64,000 nucleotides of DNA. Source: 2-02-FULL-47-50 sp964479045 (lineage in GTDB: Bacteria > Pseudomonadota > Gammaproteobacteria > Eutrophobiales > Eutrophobiaceae). Below, piece by piece: positions 9,231 through 18,122 of the stretch. Within the stretch, counting starts at the first letter, position 1. Every line of letters begins with the position of its first letter. Below the pieces are notes generated by a model, which saw nothing but the letters and a program-made list of their open reading frames with translations, was not told the origin of the DNA and ran no database searches. The stretch covers positions 248,001-312,000 of the forward strand of contig CAYZJI010000001.1 in NCBI GenBank assembly GCA_964479045.1, in the 5' to 3' direction. A program made the translations under genes and the position numbers.

Positions 9231-10046
9231 TCAACCTTGGCAGCGTGGGCAATAAAACGTTGAACGCTGACCGAGCCGCTGAACCTTGACAGGTGTTTTG
9301 CAGGTATAACAGGGCAGACCGGCGCGATCATAGACCTGCAGTTCATGACGGAAATAGCCGGGCTCGCCTGTGCCATTTACAAAATCTCTCAGGGTCGTGC
9401 CGCCTTTAGCCAGCGCCAGTTCGAGGACATTCTTGACAGAACGGGCAAGCGCCATGAATTCATTCCGCGAAATTTTTCCGGCCTTACGCTGCGGTTTTAT
9501 GCCCGCCATGAATAATGATTCATTCGCGTAAATATTGCCAACACCCACTACCACACGACTGTCCATGATAAATGTTTTGACTGATTGCGTGCGCTTTCTG
9601 GATTTACGGAATAGATAGTCTCCAGTCAACTCATCACTCAACGGTTCCGGCCCGAGTGAGGACAGCAACTCGTGCTGCATGGGATCAGCATCTGTCCACA
9701 GAATGCAGCCAAAACGGCGCGGATCACGGAAACGCAAGCGTGAACCTGACTGGAATACAAAATCCACATGATCATGTTTTTCCGGTGGCTGGTTTGTGGT
9801 GAAGATGCGCAAACTGCCGGACATGCCAAGATGCAGGATCATTGCGCCATGTTCGAAATGAAAAACCAGATACTTGCCGCGGCGTGAAAGTTTGCGAAGA
9901 GTCCGGTTGATTAGTTTCTTGTTCAGATTCCCGGGTACGGGCCAGCGCAGGCGGCGATCGCGCACGATGACTTCCGCAATGGATTCACCCAGTACATGTG
10001 GCGCAATGCCCCGGCGGGCAGTTTCGACTTCCGGAAGTTCAGGCAT
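9231..10046 (-). CDS. mutM: Formamidopyrimidine-DNA glycosylase
   Basis: MutM (Fpg) removes 8-oxoguanine and ring-opened purines and nicks the abasic site. The protein has 271 residues, standard length. It starts with MPELPEVE (catalytic Pro2 and Glu3 after Met removal), has the H2TH region GVGNIYANESLF, and ends in a four-cysteine zinc finger (CYTC ... CPRC). The ATG overlaps the stop of the DUF4340 gene by 1 nt, making it the last gene of the minus-strand run with the Gld-like ABC genes. That link is probably positional rather than functional. Confidence 0.97.
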   Translation of the reverse strand: MPELPEVETARRGIAPHVLGESIAEVIVRDRRLRWPVPGNLNKKLINRTLRKLSRRGKYLVFHFEHGAMILHLGMSGSLRIFTTNQPPEKHDHVDFVFQSGSRLRFRDPRRFGCILWTDADPMQHELLSSLGPEPLSDELTGDYLFRKSRKRTQSVKTFIMDSRVVVGVGNIYANESLFMAGIKPQRKAGKISRNEFMALARSVKNVLELALAKGGTTLRDFVNGTGEPGYFRHELQVYDRAGLPCYTCKTPVKVQRLGQRSTFYCPRCQG

Positions 10047-10906
10047 TACTCGTTGTCCACCGGCGGACGCGAGGCGGATGGAAAAGAAAAGAGCCGTTCC
10101 GCGTCATCACCACTGATATGGTATTGCAGACCCAGATCGGCGCGGGCGAGGATCAATTGTGGGGGCGGTGACACAATCACAAATTCGAGCTTGCCCGGCT
10201 CGCCCAGATCAATACTGACAGTGCCATGATTTTCGGCGGGCACGTATTCACGTATCGAAATTGCATCCAGGTCCTGCCAGATCGGCATGGTTTTGTCGGA
10301 CTGATCGGAACGGATTTCATAAGGGGGTTCTGTTGTCCACTGACCATTCTGTTTTCTGAAAGTCAGGTGCGCCAACACCAGTGACTGTATATGGGTGCCG
10401 GTCGGAAGAATACGGGTATCAACAAAAAAGGTAGCAGGCGCCTGTAGCTGCTCGAACAAACTGTCATTGATCAGGTGGACTGTGTCGTTCACCAGTACAT
10501 AACGCTGCTCCGCAATCGGACTTTTGTCACCAAAAGCGATTTCGGTATCGTTAAAACGTATGGATACTGCAGGTGAGTCCAGGCGGAAACGGGCGAGATC
10601 AGTTTCGCCCCTGCGTATCTGTGCATAGCTGTGGGCGGTGGGCAGTTTGAGCATGGTATTGATGCGTGCCACATTGGCGGACAGGACATAAGGTTCCTGC
10701 ATCAGCCATTGATCTTTCTGTTTCTGAAATTCTATCCGGCGCCCCTGCGACCGGACGATGATAATGCGGTTAATGGTGGCCGGATCAAGTGCGGTCAGCG
10801 GTATGTTTTGTTCGTTCACATTTTTTTCAGGCACGCGGGTGAGGAACAGCATCAAAGCGGTAATTGCCAGCAGCAGAACAATATTGATCAGCAGGCGCGA
10901 TCGCAC
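10046..10906 (-). CDS. DUF4340 domain protein of Gld-like ABC cluster
   Basis: A 286-residue protein with one N-terminal membrane helix (residues ~5-22) and a long extracytoplasmic part rich in beta-type segments, matching the DUF4340 family that accompanies GldG-like ABC components. The start is GTG at 10906, just 3 nt past the GldG-like stop codon. The body has no catalytic motif that I can recognise. The neighbours suggest an accessory subunit working with the GldG-like protein outside the membrane. The family assignment comes from layout and context, not from a signature motif. Confidence 0.75.
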   Translation of the reverse strand: MRSRLLINIVLLLAITALMLFLTRVPEKNVNEQNIPLTALDPATINRIIIVRSQGRRIEFQKQKDQWLMQEPYVLSANVARINTMLKLPTAHSYAQIRRGETDLARFRLDSPAVSIRFNDTEIAFGDKSPIAEQRYVLVNDTVHLINDSLFEQLQAPATFFVDTRILPTGTHIQSLVLAHLTFRKQNGQWTTEPPYEIRSDQSDKTMPIWQDLDAISIREYVPAENHGTVSIDLGEPGKLEFVIVSPPPQLILARADLGLQYHISGDDAERLFSFPSASRPPVDNE

Positions 10907-10909
10907 AGG

Positions 10910-12286
10910 TTATTGTTTCTTGCGCCGCCACCAGATGACCATGCCGGTGGCGACAAGCAAAGCAGGGATGATGATCAAAAACCCGAAGGCGATTATCGTT
11001 GCCGCAAAAGTACCGAGCTCCAGTTGCGCATCCGTTGCCACGCGCGCAGGAATGCTGATGAAGTCGTCATCGTTCGCAAGCCAGTTGATCATGCGCAGGC
11101 CGAGATCAAGATTGCCGCTGTTATTCACATAACTGTTGGAAAGAAAATCGCCGTCACCCATCACCAGAATGCGTTGTTGTTTGCGCACCAGTGTTTCTTC
11201 CCGCGTGTATTCAATTTCACGTTCGAGACTTGTTCCGATGGTGAGCGGGCCAGGCTGGTCCACGCCTTCATCGTAATTCACTTCACCCCCCAGCGGGGTG
11301 GTTTCCAGCCAGGCCAGCTCACCCGTGGCAATGACCGGGGAGTATTTCCAGACCGTGCTGTCTGTCGTGCCGATGGTTGCAGCAGAGGGAAAGAAAGTTG
11401 TATAGCTGAAATCCCTGGTTACAGGGTGTGGTGGATACAGGCTTTCGGTGACGAGAGCAATCGTTGGATTATCAATTCCGCTTAATTTACCGGAGATATC
11501 GATAATCGTGCCCGGCTTGATGTCCAGAGCAAGTTTTGTTGCAAGCCCGTCAAGGTTCTGCAGGTGTATGGGCGGATCCAGCAGCCATAACAGGTTGCCG
11601 CCCCGATCGACAAAATCCTCGATCAGTTTTACTTCGCCTGGCAGTAATTCTACCTGTGGCCCGGCGATGACCAGGATTTGGGTGTTTTCGGGAATCGCCT
11701 GAATGTTGGCCAGGTTGACAGGCTGGGTTTTATAACCCCGGTTGTTGATTTGCTGCACCCACACTCCGAGATCAAAATTGGCCTGTCCCAACGGGCTGCG
11801 TTCGCCATGTCCTTCGATGAACGCGATCCAGCGTTCGGCGCCACGCGCCAGACGTTGCAAAGCATTGGTAAATTCTTCCTCGCTGTCGGACTGCACGTGC
11901 TCGCTGCGTCCCTGATACCGGATCACCAGTTCGCCGTTGACACTGACCCCGAGGCTGCGCACTTCGTCGGGCGCTGCGTCCGGATTAATAAAATGCAGAT
12001 GGACATCCGGTTTGACGCGCTGATAACGCGCCACAATGGTCTTGATCGCATCACGCAGGGCACCGTCCTCACGCGCATAGGCAGTAATCTCAACGGGGCC
12101 TTCCATCTGTGCCAGGACCTGCTGGCTTGCCTCTGACAGTGTATGGCGGCCGTTGGCAGTCCAGTCATACTGAACCTGATAACGGTTGCTTAACCAGCCG
12201 AGCAATACGGTCAACAGAATGATCAGGATCAACATCACCACGCTGTTGAGGCGGGACCGCAGACGGCTGTTGGCAGTTATTTTCAT
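10910..12286 (-). CDS. GldG-like ABC transporter auxiliary protein
   Basis: A 458-residue protein with one N-terminal helix (~18-36), a long soluble domain, and one C-terminal helix (~430-452) ending in basic residues (WWRRKKQ). This is the GldG / 'ABC-type uncharacterized transport system' layout: the segment after the first helix (YDWTANGRHTLSEAS) is the typical WTaxxxyTLSxxT-like start of the family, and a glutamine-amidotransferase-like region (QILVIAGPQ ... GGNLLWLLDPP) follows. It lies between the permease and the DUF4340 gene. In gliding bacteria GldG works with GldA and GldF; here the role and substrate are unknown. Confidence 0.85.
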   Translation of the reverse strand: MKITANSRLRSRLNSVVMLILIILLTVLLGWLSNRYQVQYDWTANGRHTLSEASQQVLAQMEGPVEITAYAREDGALRDAIKTIVARYQRVKPDVHLHFINPDAAPDEVRSLGVSVNGELVIRYQGRSEHVQSDSEEEFTNALQRLARGAERWIAFIEGHGERSPLGQANFDLGVWVQQINNRGYKTQPVNLANIQAIPENTQILVIAGPQVELLPGEVKLIEDFVDRGGNLLWLLDPPIHLQNLDGLATKLALDIKPGTIIDISGKLSGIDNPTIALVTESLYPPHPVTRDFSYTTFFPSAATIGTTDSTVWKYSPVIATGELAWLETTPLGGEVNYDEGVDQPGPLTIGTSLEREIEYTREETLVRKQQRILVMGDGDFLSNSYVNNSGNLDLGLRMINWLANDDDFISIPARVATDAQLELGTFAATIIAFGFLIIIPALLVATGMVIWWRRKKQ

Positions 12287-12298
12287 GGACAGGATTGA

Positions 12299-13048
12299 TT
12301 ACTGATGCATGCGTTCTGCATCAAGACGCCAGATGGACAGCACGATAAAGAGACCGATGACCAGCAGGTAGTAGATCACATCTGCACTGTTGAATACGCC
12401 ATTGATCAGGTTATTGTAGTGGTTAAGCAGGGAAAGATAATTAAACACCGTTCTTGCCAGATCAGTGCCGGTGCTTGCGGCAAGATTGATGATCCATAAC
12501 ATGAACAGAATGCCGAAGGTCATCATCCCTGCAACAGCTGGCTGGCTGGTCAGTGCCGAGGCAAATAGCCCAATGGCGGTGAACGCGGCCATCAGCAGAA
12601 ACACGCCGAGTACCGCAGCAGAGAGTTGCAGCAGATCGAGGGATGTACCGAGTTGCAGAGAAAGCGGCATTAACGCAATCAGTGCAAGCATGATGATCTG
12701 AAATACCAGCAGACCGAGATATTTGCCCAGCACCAGTTGAGTGACGCTCACCGGCGCAGACAGCAGCAGCTTGATGGTGCCGCTGCGTCGTTCCTCGCTG
12801 AATATGCGCATGGTAATCAGCGGCGTGCCCAGCAACAAGACAATGCCGCTGAGCTGGAACAGTCCGGCCGCGACAATTTCCGTCACGCCGCGTCCCGCCA
12901 GCCAGGGCGTGGGCGTCATGAACTGGTTAAGCAGGAACAGAAACAGGACTGCCAGCAGGAACTCAATGGTTGCCAGAATGACCCATGCCAGCGGCGAGGT
13001 GAACAGACGCCGCAGTTCATGCATGGCGATGGCGAGTATGCTGTTCAT
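12299..13048 (-). CDS. ABC transporter permease, GldF-like
   Basis: A 249-residue membrane protein with six predicted helices and the ABC-2 permease pattern, including the cytoplasmic segment FSEERRSGTIKLLLSAPVS that contacts the ATPase. It starts at ATG 13048, overlapping the stop of the ATPase gene by 4 nt (ATGA), which indicates translational coupling. With the ATPase, the GldG-like protein and DUF4340 it forms one four-gene system. Confidence 0.88.
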   Translation of the reverse strand: MNSILAIAMHELRRLFTSPLAWVILATIEFLLAVLFLFLLNQFMTPTPWLAGRGVTEIVAAGLFQLSGIVLLLGTPLITMRIFSEERRSGTIKLLLSAPVSVTQLVLGKYLGLLVFQIIMLALIALMPLSLQLGTSLDLLQLSAAVLGVFLLMAAFTAIGLFASALTSQPAVAGMMTFGILFMLWIINLAASTGTDLARTVFNYLSLLNHYNNLINGVFNSADVIYYLLVIGLFIVLSIWRLDAERMHQ

Positions 13049-14016
13049 GCGCAGGTCTCTGCGGCCGGCAGAATGGTGGTTTCACGGGCGCCGCTGGTAA
13101 GTTGCATGAATATCTCTTCAAGCGAATCGGCTTGTGGAACCAGTTCCAGCAGGCCCCAGTCTTGTTCAACGGCCAACCGGGTGATCATCTGGATTGCCCC
13201 GGATTCCGGCTCCACGTCGATCCGGTAACGCTGCCCATCAATCTGCTCGGCCTGCATGACGCCGGGGATTGCAGTAATGAACGACAACCCCGGCGGTTGT
13301 TTGAAAGCCACGCGGATACAGTTATGCCGGTGACCCTGATCTGTATTGATATTGTCCAGTTGCCGGTCCAGCACCAGACGACCCTGATGAATGATCAGCA
13401 CACGGCCACATACGGTTTGTACTTCCGGCAGGATGTGGGTGGACAGAATTACGCTGTGATCGCGGCCCAGTTCCCGGATCAACTCACGTATCTCGCGGAT
13501 CTGAATCGGATCAAGCCCGCTCGTCGGTTCGTCCAGAATGATCACCGCAGGGCTGTGGATGATGGCCTGGGCAATGCCCACGCGTTGTTGATACCCCTTG
13601 GACAGATTGCCGATCAGTCGCCGGCCGGTGTCAGTGAGACCACAGCGCAGTTTGCTCTGTTCCAGTGCCGGAGTTATAGAGGGCTTTGGCATGCCACGTA
13701 GCTGTGCAGTGTAGCGCAGGTATTCATCCACGGTCAGATCCGGGTATAACGGCGGCTGCTCCGGGAGAAAGCCAATCTGGCGTTTGGCGGCACGCGGATC
13801 ATCCATGATATCCGCTCCGGCAATACTTACCCGGCCGCGGCCGGGTGTCAGTACGCCGCTGATCATCTGCATGGTGGTGGATTTGCCCGCGCCGTTAGGC
13901 CCCAGAAAGCCCAGCACTTCGCCCCGTGCCACCGTGAAGCTCACATCATTTACGGCACAATAGGCCCCGTAGTAACGATACAGTCCTTCAACGGAAATAA
14001 GGATTTCGCGGGTCAT
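13045..14016 (-). CDS. ABC transporter ATP-binding protein, GldA-like
   Basis: A 323-residue ABC ATPase of the ABC-2 exporter class. Walker A is GPNGAGKST, the signature LSKGYQQR, Walker B VIILDEPTSGLDP, and the H-loop sits in LSTHILPEV. After the ATPase core comes an extension of ~90 residues, common in GldA/DrrA-type proteins. The start chosen is ATG at 14016, which gives the family-like beginning MTREILISVEGLYRYYG; an ATG at 14085 would add 23 atypical residues. It is first gene of the minus-strand operon and divergent from the desaturase gene. Confidence 0.9.
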   Translation of the reverse strand: MTREILISVEGLYRYYGAYCAVNDVSFTVARGEVLGFLGPNGAGKSTTMQMISGVLTPGRGRVSIAGADIMDDPRAAKRQIGFLPEQPPLYPDLTVDEYLRYTAQLRGMPKPSITPALEQSKLRCGLTDTGRRLIGNLSKGYQQRVGIAQAIIHSPAVIILDEPTSGLDPIQIREIRELIRELGRDHSVILSTHILPEVQTVCGRVLIIHQGRLVLDRQLDNINTDQGHRHNCIRVAFKQPPGLSFITAIPGVMQAEQIDGQRYRIDVEPESGAIQMITRLAVEQDWGLLELVPQADSLEEIFMQLTSGARETTILPAAETCA

Positions 14017-14208
14017 GGCGCCGTTATTATTCTGATCAGAGCGAGACTTGCAAGAATTGACTGTGTTCAGGATAACATGTGTCACGCTGAATTGTTGCGG
14101 TACGGTAAAAGTCCCGCCAGATCATTTTTCATATTCCCGGATGCAGATGTGGATATTTATGGCTAATACGGGTTAGCATGAAATAAAACCTGCGAGAGGA
14201 AAACTTCT

Positions 14209-15390
14209 GTGTCACTGCTATACGGGATCTGGCAATTGCCCTGGTGGGGTTATGTTATTGTCGCGTTGATATTGACGCACATTACCATCGCCGCAGTCAC
14301 GCTGTATCTGCACCGCCATCAGGCGCATCGCGCGATCGAATTGCACCCGCTGATCAGTCATTTTTTCCGTTTCTGGATCTGGCTGACCACGGCCATGATC
14401 ACCCGCGAGTGGGTGGCGATACACCGCAAACATCATGCCCGCGTGGAAACCGATGACGATCCACACAGCCCGCAAACCCGTGGTATCAATGCCGTGCTCT
14501 GGTCCGGGGCCGAACTGTACAAGCAGGAAGCATTAAACCGGGACACACTGGACGATTTTGGTCATGAAACACCGGATGACTGGATCGAACATCATCTTTA
14601 CCAGCGCTATCGCGATCACGGGATAGTCCTGATGTTGATAGTAAATGTAATACTATTCGGGATTCCCGGCATTACCATCTGGGCCGTGCAGATGGCCTGG
14701 ATACCGTTTTTTGCCGCTGGCGTGATCAATGGTATTGGTCACTGGCGCGGTTACCGGAATTTTGAATCCAGTGATGCCTCCACCAATATCGTGCCTTGGG
14801 GCATACTCATCGGTGGAGAAGAGTTGCATAACAATCACCATGCCTTTGCCAGCTCGGCAAAATTTTCCAGCTACTGGTGGGAGTTTGATCTGGGCTGGTG
14901 TTACATCCGCTGTCTGCAGTTTTTGGGTCTCGCGCGCGTCAAGAAGATTGCGCCACGGCCGCAGATCAACCTGCATAAACCGGATATCGATGTGGATACT
15001 GTGCGTGCCGTGATCGCCAACCGGTTGCACATCATGTCGGGGTATGCGAAACGTGTCGTCTACAGGGTCTACAAGGATGAAAAAGCCAGGGCGAATATGT
15101 CGACGCGCAGAATGCTCAAACGCTGCCGTCGCTGGATCGCCCGTTCTGAAGTGCTCATGGATGCCCATACCCGGGTCAGCCTGGAAGAGTTGTTAAGGGA
15201 AAATCACGCGCTGCGAGAGGTGCACGATTTTGGTCAGCGGTTGCAGCAATTGTGGACTGAAAGAACCGCCACGCATGAAAGCCTGTTACAGGCGTTGCGC
15301 GAGTGGTGTGAACAGGCTGAAGCGAGCGGCATAGAGGCGTTGCAGGAGTTTGCGCGAACCTTGCGCCTATACACGCTGCAACCGGTATGA
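14209..15390 (+). CDS. Membrane fatty-acid (acyl-CoA type) desaturase
   Basis: A 393-residue membrane di-iron desaturase. The three histidine boxes are H35-RHQA-H40, H72-RKHH76 and H207-NNHH211, the order and spacing of delta-9-type acyl desaturases, with four hydrophobic helices between them. The desaturase core ends near residue 250. A further ~140 residues, charged and probably helical, follow (VDVDTVRAVIANRLHIM onward). This tail is longer than in minimal family members. The start is GTG at 14209 behind GAGAGGA. Predicted role: introducing a cis double bond into membrane acyl chains. The gene is monocistronic. Confidence 0.9.
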   Translation: MSLLYGIWQLPWWGYVIVALILTHITIAAVTLYLHRHQAHRAIELHPLISHFFRFWIWLTTAMITREWVAIHRKHHARVETDDDPHSPQTRGINAVLWSGAELYKQEALNRDTLDDFGHETPDDWIEHHLYQRYRDHGIVLMLIVNVILFGIPGITIWAVQMAWIPFFAAGVINGIGHWRGYRNFESSDASTNIVPWGILIGGEELHNNHHAFASSAKFSSYWWEFDLGWCYIRCLQFLGLARVKKIAPRPQINLHKPDIDVDTVRAVIANRLHIMSGYAKRVVYRVYKDEKARANMSTRRMLKRCRRWIARSEVLMDAHTRVSLEELLRENHALREVHDFGQRLQQLWTERTATHESLLQALREWCEQAEASGIEALQEFARTLRLYTLQPV

Positions 15391-15397
15391 TTTTTTT

Positions 15398-15459
15398 GCG
15401 TGAAGCGTGAAGCGTGAAGCGTGAAGCGTGAAGCGTGAAGCGCCGAGATACGCTTCACG
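15398..15459. repeat. Heptanucleotide tandem repeat with inverted copy
   Basis: Six perfect copies of GCGTGAA run from 15398 to 15439, followed by GCG. A spacer and then CGCTTCACG (15451-15459), the complement of the repeat, allow a stem with any of the copies. A run of seven T lies directly before the array. It lies between the stop codons of the convergent desaturase and rpmG genes. The copy number should vary by slippage. It does not look like a standard terminator in either direction. Confidence 0.85.
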
Positions 15460-15473
15460 AATAACGAGGTACG

Positions 15474-15641
15474 TTATTTAATCTTCCCTTCCTTGTACAT
15501 CACATGCTTGCGGGCGACAGGATCGAATTTCTTGACTTCCATCTTGTCCGGCTGGGTACGTTTGTTCTTGGTGGTCGTGTAATAATGACCGGTGCCGGCG
15601 GAGGAAACCAGCTTGATTTTATCGCGTATGGATTTCGCCAT
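15474..15641 (-). CDS. rpmG: 50S ribosomal protein L33
   Basis: L33 of the large ribosomal subunit, 55 residues. The sequence MAKSIRDKIKLVSSAGTGHY and the ending KHVMYKEGKIK are typical. It is the cysteine-free (zinc-independent) form. It is in the usual rpmB-rpmG operon, 4 nt behind rpmB. The longer frame reading upstream of ATG 15641 is the out-of-frame rpmB region and is not coding. Confidence 0.97.
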   Translation of the reverse strand: MAKSIRDKIKLVSSAGTGHYYTTTKNKRTQPDKMEVKKFDPVARKHVMYKEGKIK

Positions 15642-15645
15642 GATG

Positions 15646-15882
15646 TTATACCTTTTCGCCGCGGGCGCGGATGTCGGCCAGGACCTTGTCGATGCCCAGC
15701 TTGTCGATGATGCGCAGGCCCTGATTGCTGACCCGGAGCCTGACCCAGCGGCTTTCACTCTCGACCCAGAAGCGGCGGGAATGAAGGTTGGGCATGAACC
15801 GGCGGCGCGTCTTGTTATTCGCATGGGAAACATTGTTCCCGATCTGTGGGCGTTTACCCGTTATCTGACAAACCTGTGACAT
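15646..15882 (-). CDS. rpmB: 50S ribosomal protein L28
   Basis: L28 of the large ribosomal subunit, 78 residues, starting at ATG 15882 with MSQVCQITGKRP. The family segment NNVSHANNKTRRRFMPNL is present. The N-terminus has a single Cys, and the metal-binding cysteine set of some L28 proteins is lacking. It is first gene of the rpmB-rpmG operon; the reading frame open upstream of 15882 is not part of the protein. Confidence 0.97.
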   Translation of the reverse strand: MSQVCQITGKRPQIGNNVSHANNKTRRRFMPNLHSRRFWVESESRWVRLRVSNQGLRIIDKLGIDKVLADIRARGEKV

Positions 15883-16112
15883 GGCAATTGACTTCGTCTG
15901 ATTAAAAAGAGGGCGGATTTTACCCGTTAAATCGGCTTTGTGGAAGCTCTGAATAAGGCCCGGAGGGTCTTGTTCAGAGGGCAAAAAACAAAAAAGTAAT
16001 TTTTGTTTTTCTTACCATTTTCAATCGTTTGCACAATTGAAAAAATGGCAATACGTTCCTGCAGCCTGGGAAATTCTGACTGGTGCAGAGTTTACCAAGC
16101 CTGACCCTGTGG

Positions 16113-16787
16113 CTAGATCAGCCCCCGTTCTGCAAACGAAACGGCCTCGCTGTTCCCGACCACAAAATGGTCCAGCACCCGGATATCGACCAGTTCCAGC
16201 GCAGTTTTGAGCCGGCGGGTCAGGGTGATATCGGCGCTGCTCGGCTCGGCAATCCCGGACGGGTGATTATGGGCAAATATGACAGCGGCGGCATTATGGC
16301 CCAAGGCCCGTTTCACGACTTCGCGGGGATAGACGCTGGCCCCGTCGATAGTTCCGTTGAACATCTTGTCGAAACTTATGATGTGATGACGGTTGTTCAG
16401 GAACAGGCAGGCAAACACCTCATGCGGATAGGCGCGTAACTGCGCCATGAGATAATCACGCGTGCTTTTGGGGCTGGTCAGGACATCGGTATGCTGTAAC
16501 CCTGCCTCCAGGTAGCGTTTACCGAGCTCAATAGCCGCCTGGAGTTGTACGTACTTTGCGGTACCCAGCCCGGGTGTCTGGCACAAGCGCTGGGCATCTG
16601 CCTCGAGCAAAGCGCGCAACCCACCGGATTGGGCCAGAAGATCGCGAGCCACATCAACCGCCGTTTTGCCCCGAATCCCGGTACGCAGAAATATGGCCAA
16701 CAGTTCGGCATCGGAGAGGGCCGCCGGCCCCCGGGCCAGCAGTTTTTCGCGGGGTCTTTCGGTCGCGGGCCAGTGCGCAATGGACAT
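16113..16787 (-). CDS. radC: RadC family JAB-domain protein
   Basis: A 224-residue RadC (YicR) protein: an N-terminal helix-hairpin-helix-like region (about 1-100), then a JAB1/MPN metalloprotease-fold domain with the metal-binding pattern H-N-H-P-S-G...S-x-x-D intact. Its biochemical role is unsettled despite the 'DNA repair' name. The start at ATG 16787 has a strong GGGAGG 7 nt upstream. It is divergent from coaBC, with about 120 nt between; this rpmBG / radC / coaBC order is common in Gammaproteobacteria. Confidence 0.93.
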   Translation of the reverse strand: MSIAHWPATERPREKLLARGPAALSDAELLAIFLRTGIRGKTAVDVARDLLAQSGGLRALLEADAQRLCQTPGLGTAKYVQLQAAIELGKRYLEAGLQHTDVLTSPKSTRDYLMAQLRAYPHEVFACLFLNNRHHIISFDKMFNGTIDGASVYPREVVKRALGHNAAAVIFAHNHPSGIAEPSSADITLTRRLKTALELVDIRVLDHFVVGNSEAVSFAERGLI

Positions 16788-16907
16788 TTCTCAACCTCCC
16801 TGTTGCAGTTATTTGAATAATTCCAGCCTATAGTTTGCCGGAATACTTCGGCCGGTTCCAGAAACCGTAACAGACGTTAATGCAGTGTTTAGGGTAAAAT
16901 TCAGGCC

Positions 16908-18122
16908 ATGAACAATCTTAAATACAAACGTATTCTGCTGGGCGTAACCGGCGGTATTGCCGCCTATAAAAGCGCTGATCTGGTTAGGCGCCTGCGCGAA
17001 CAGGGCGCCGAGGTGCGGGTTGTGATGACGCGCGCCGCCTGCAGATTCATCACACCACTGACCATGCAGGCCCTGTCCGGGCGTCCCGTTCATACCGGGC
17101 TTCTGGACCACCGTGCCGAAGCCGCCATGGGGCATATTGAGCTTGCGCGCTGGGGCGACGTTATTCTGGTGGCGCCGGCCAGTGCCAATTTCATGGCCCG
17201 CCTGGCCCACGGTCAGGCCGATGATTTACTGAGCACCCTGTGTCTGGCGGCGAATGTTCCCCTGCTGATTGCGCCGGCCATGAACCAGCAGATGTGGTTG
17301 AATCCGGCCACACAGGACAATGCCAATCTGCTCAAAGGCCGGGGAGTGTCATTACTGGGGCCGGCAGCAGGCGGACAGGCCTGTGGTGAAGTGGGGCCTG
17401 GACGGATGCTGGAGCCGCTGGATCTCATTCAGCATCTGAAGAGCGTATTTGCCACAGGCACATTAACGGCAAGAAAACTCCTGATAACGGCGGGCCCAAC
17501 ACGAGAGGCGATCGATCCGGTACGGTTTATCTCCAATCGCAGTTCCGGTCGAATGGGCTATGCTGTGGCCCGTGCCGCAGCGGAAGCGGGAGCAGAAGTG
17601 GTCCTTGTGTCCGGACCGACGGCGCTGGAATTACCGGAGCATGTGCAATGTGAAAAGGTGACTACCGCACGGCAAATGCATGCCGCTGTAATGCGTCAAT
17701 TACCGGATACAGACATCTTCATTGGCACGGCTGCGGTAGCGGATTACGAGTGTCGTGAGGTAGCGGAGAGCAAGATCAAGAAATCCAGATCCGGGATGAC
17801 CATCAAACTTGAGCCCACCCCGGATATTCTGGCAGAGGTGGCCCGTGCCCGGCCTGCACCTTTTACAGTGGGGTTTGCGGCTGAAACGGAATCCGTTCTG
17901 GAGCATGCCCGGCAGAAACTCATCAGGAAAAAGCTGGACATCATCGCTGCCAACGAAGTGGGGGAAAACATGGGGTTTGAAAGTGAGGACAATTCCCTGC
18001 ATGTGATATGGCGGGACGGGAGCGTCGATCTGGGCCAGGCCAGCAAGGAAAAGCTGGCGCGAGAACTTGTCGCCATTATTGCCCGGCGCTTTCATGAAAA
18101 AAATCCAGCTCAAACTCATTGA
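16908..18122 (+). CDS. coaBC: Bifunctional phosphopantothenoylcysteine decarboxylase / phosphopantothenate-cysteine ligase
   Basis: CoaBC joins cysteine to 4'-phosphopantothenate (CoaB half, CTP-dependent) and decarboxylates the product (CoaC half, FMN-dependent) in CoA synthesis. The protein has 404 residues, normal length. The CoaC half has GVTGGIAAYK, the catalytic His in MGHIELA, PAMNQQMW, and the active-site Cys in GGQACGEVGPGRM. The CoaB half begins near residue 185 with LLITAGPTREAIDPVRFISN and includes the dimer/nucleotide segment IAANEVG. It overlaps dut by 29 nt. Confidence 0.97.
   Translation: MNNLKYKRILLGVTGGIAAYKSADLVRRLREQGAEVRVVMTRAACRFITPLTMQALSGRPVHTGLLDHRAEAAMGHIELARWGDVILVAPASANFMARLAHGQADDLLSTLCLAANVPLLIAPAMNQQMWLNPATQDNANLLKGRGVSLLGPAAGGQACGEVGPGRMLEPLDLIQHLKSVFATGTLTARKLLITAGPTREAIDPVRFISNRSSGRMGYAVARAAAEAGAEVVLVSGPTALELPEHVQCEKVTTARQMHAAVMRQLPDTDIFIGTAAVADYECREVAESKIKKSRSGMTIKLEPTPDILAEVARARPAPFTVGFAAETESVLEHARQKLIRKKLDIIAANEVGENMGFESEDNSLHVIWRDGSVDLGQASKEKLARELVAIIARRFHEKNPAQTH

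Noticed and set aside
10631..11485. 284-codon open frame on the plus strand opposite the DUF4340 and GldG-like genes
   Set aside because: It is antisense to well-supported genes, His/Gln-rich without domains, and has no ribosome-binding site; a shadow frame.
15398..15459. CRISPR-like repetition
   Set aside because: The units are 7 nt, directly adjoining, with no spacers and no cas genes nearby.
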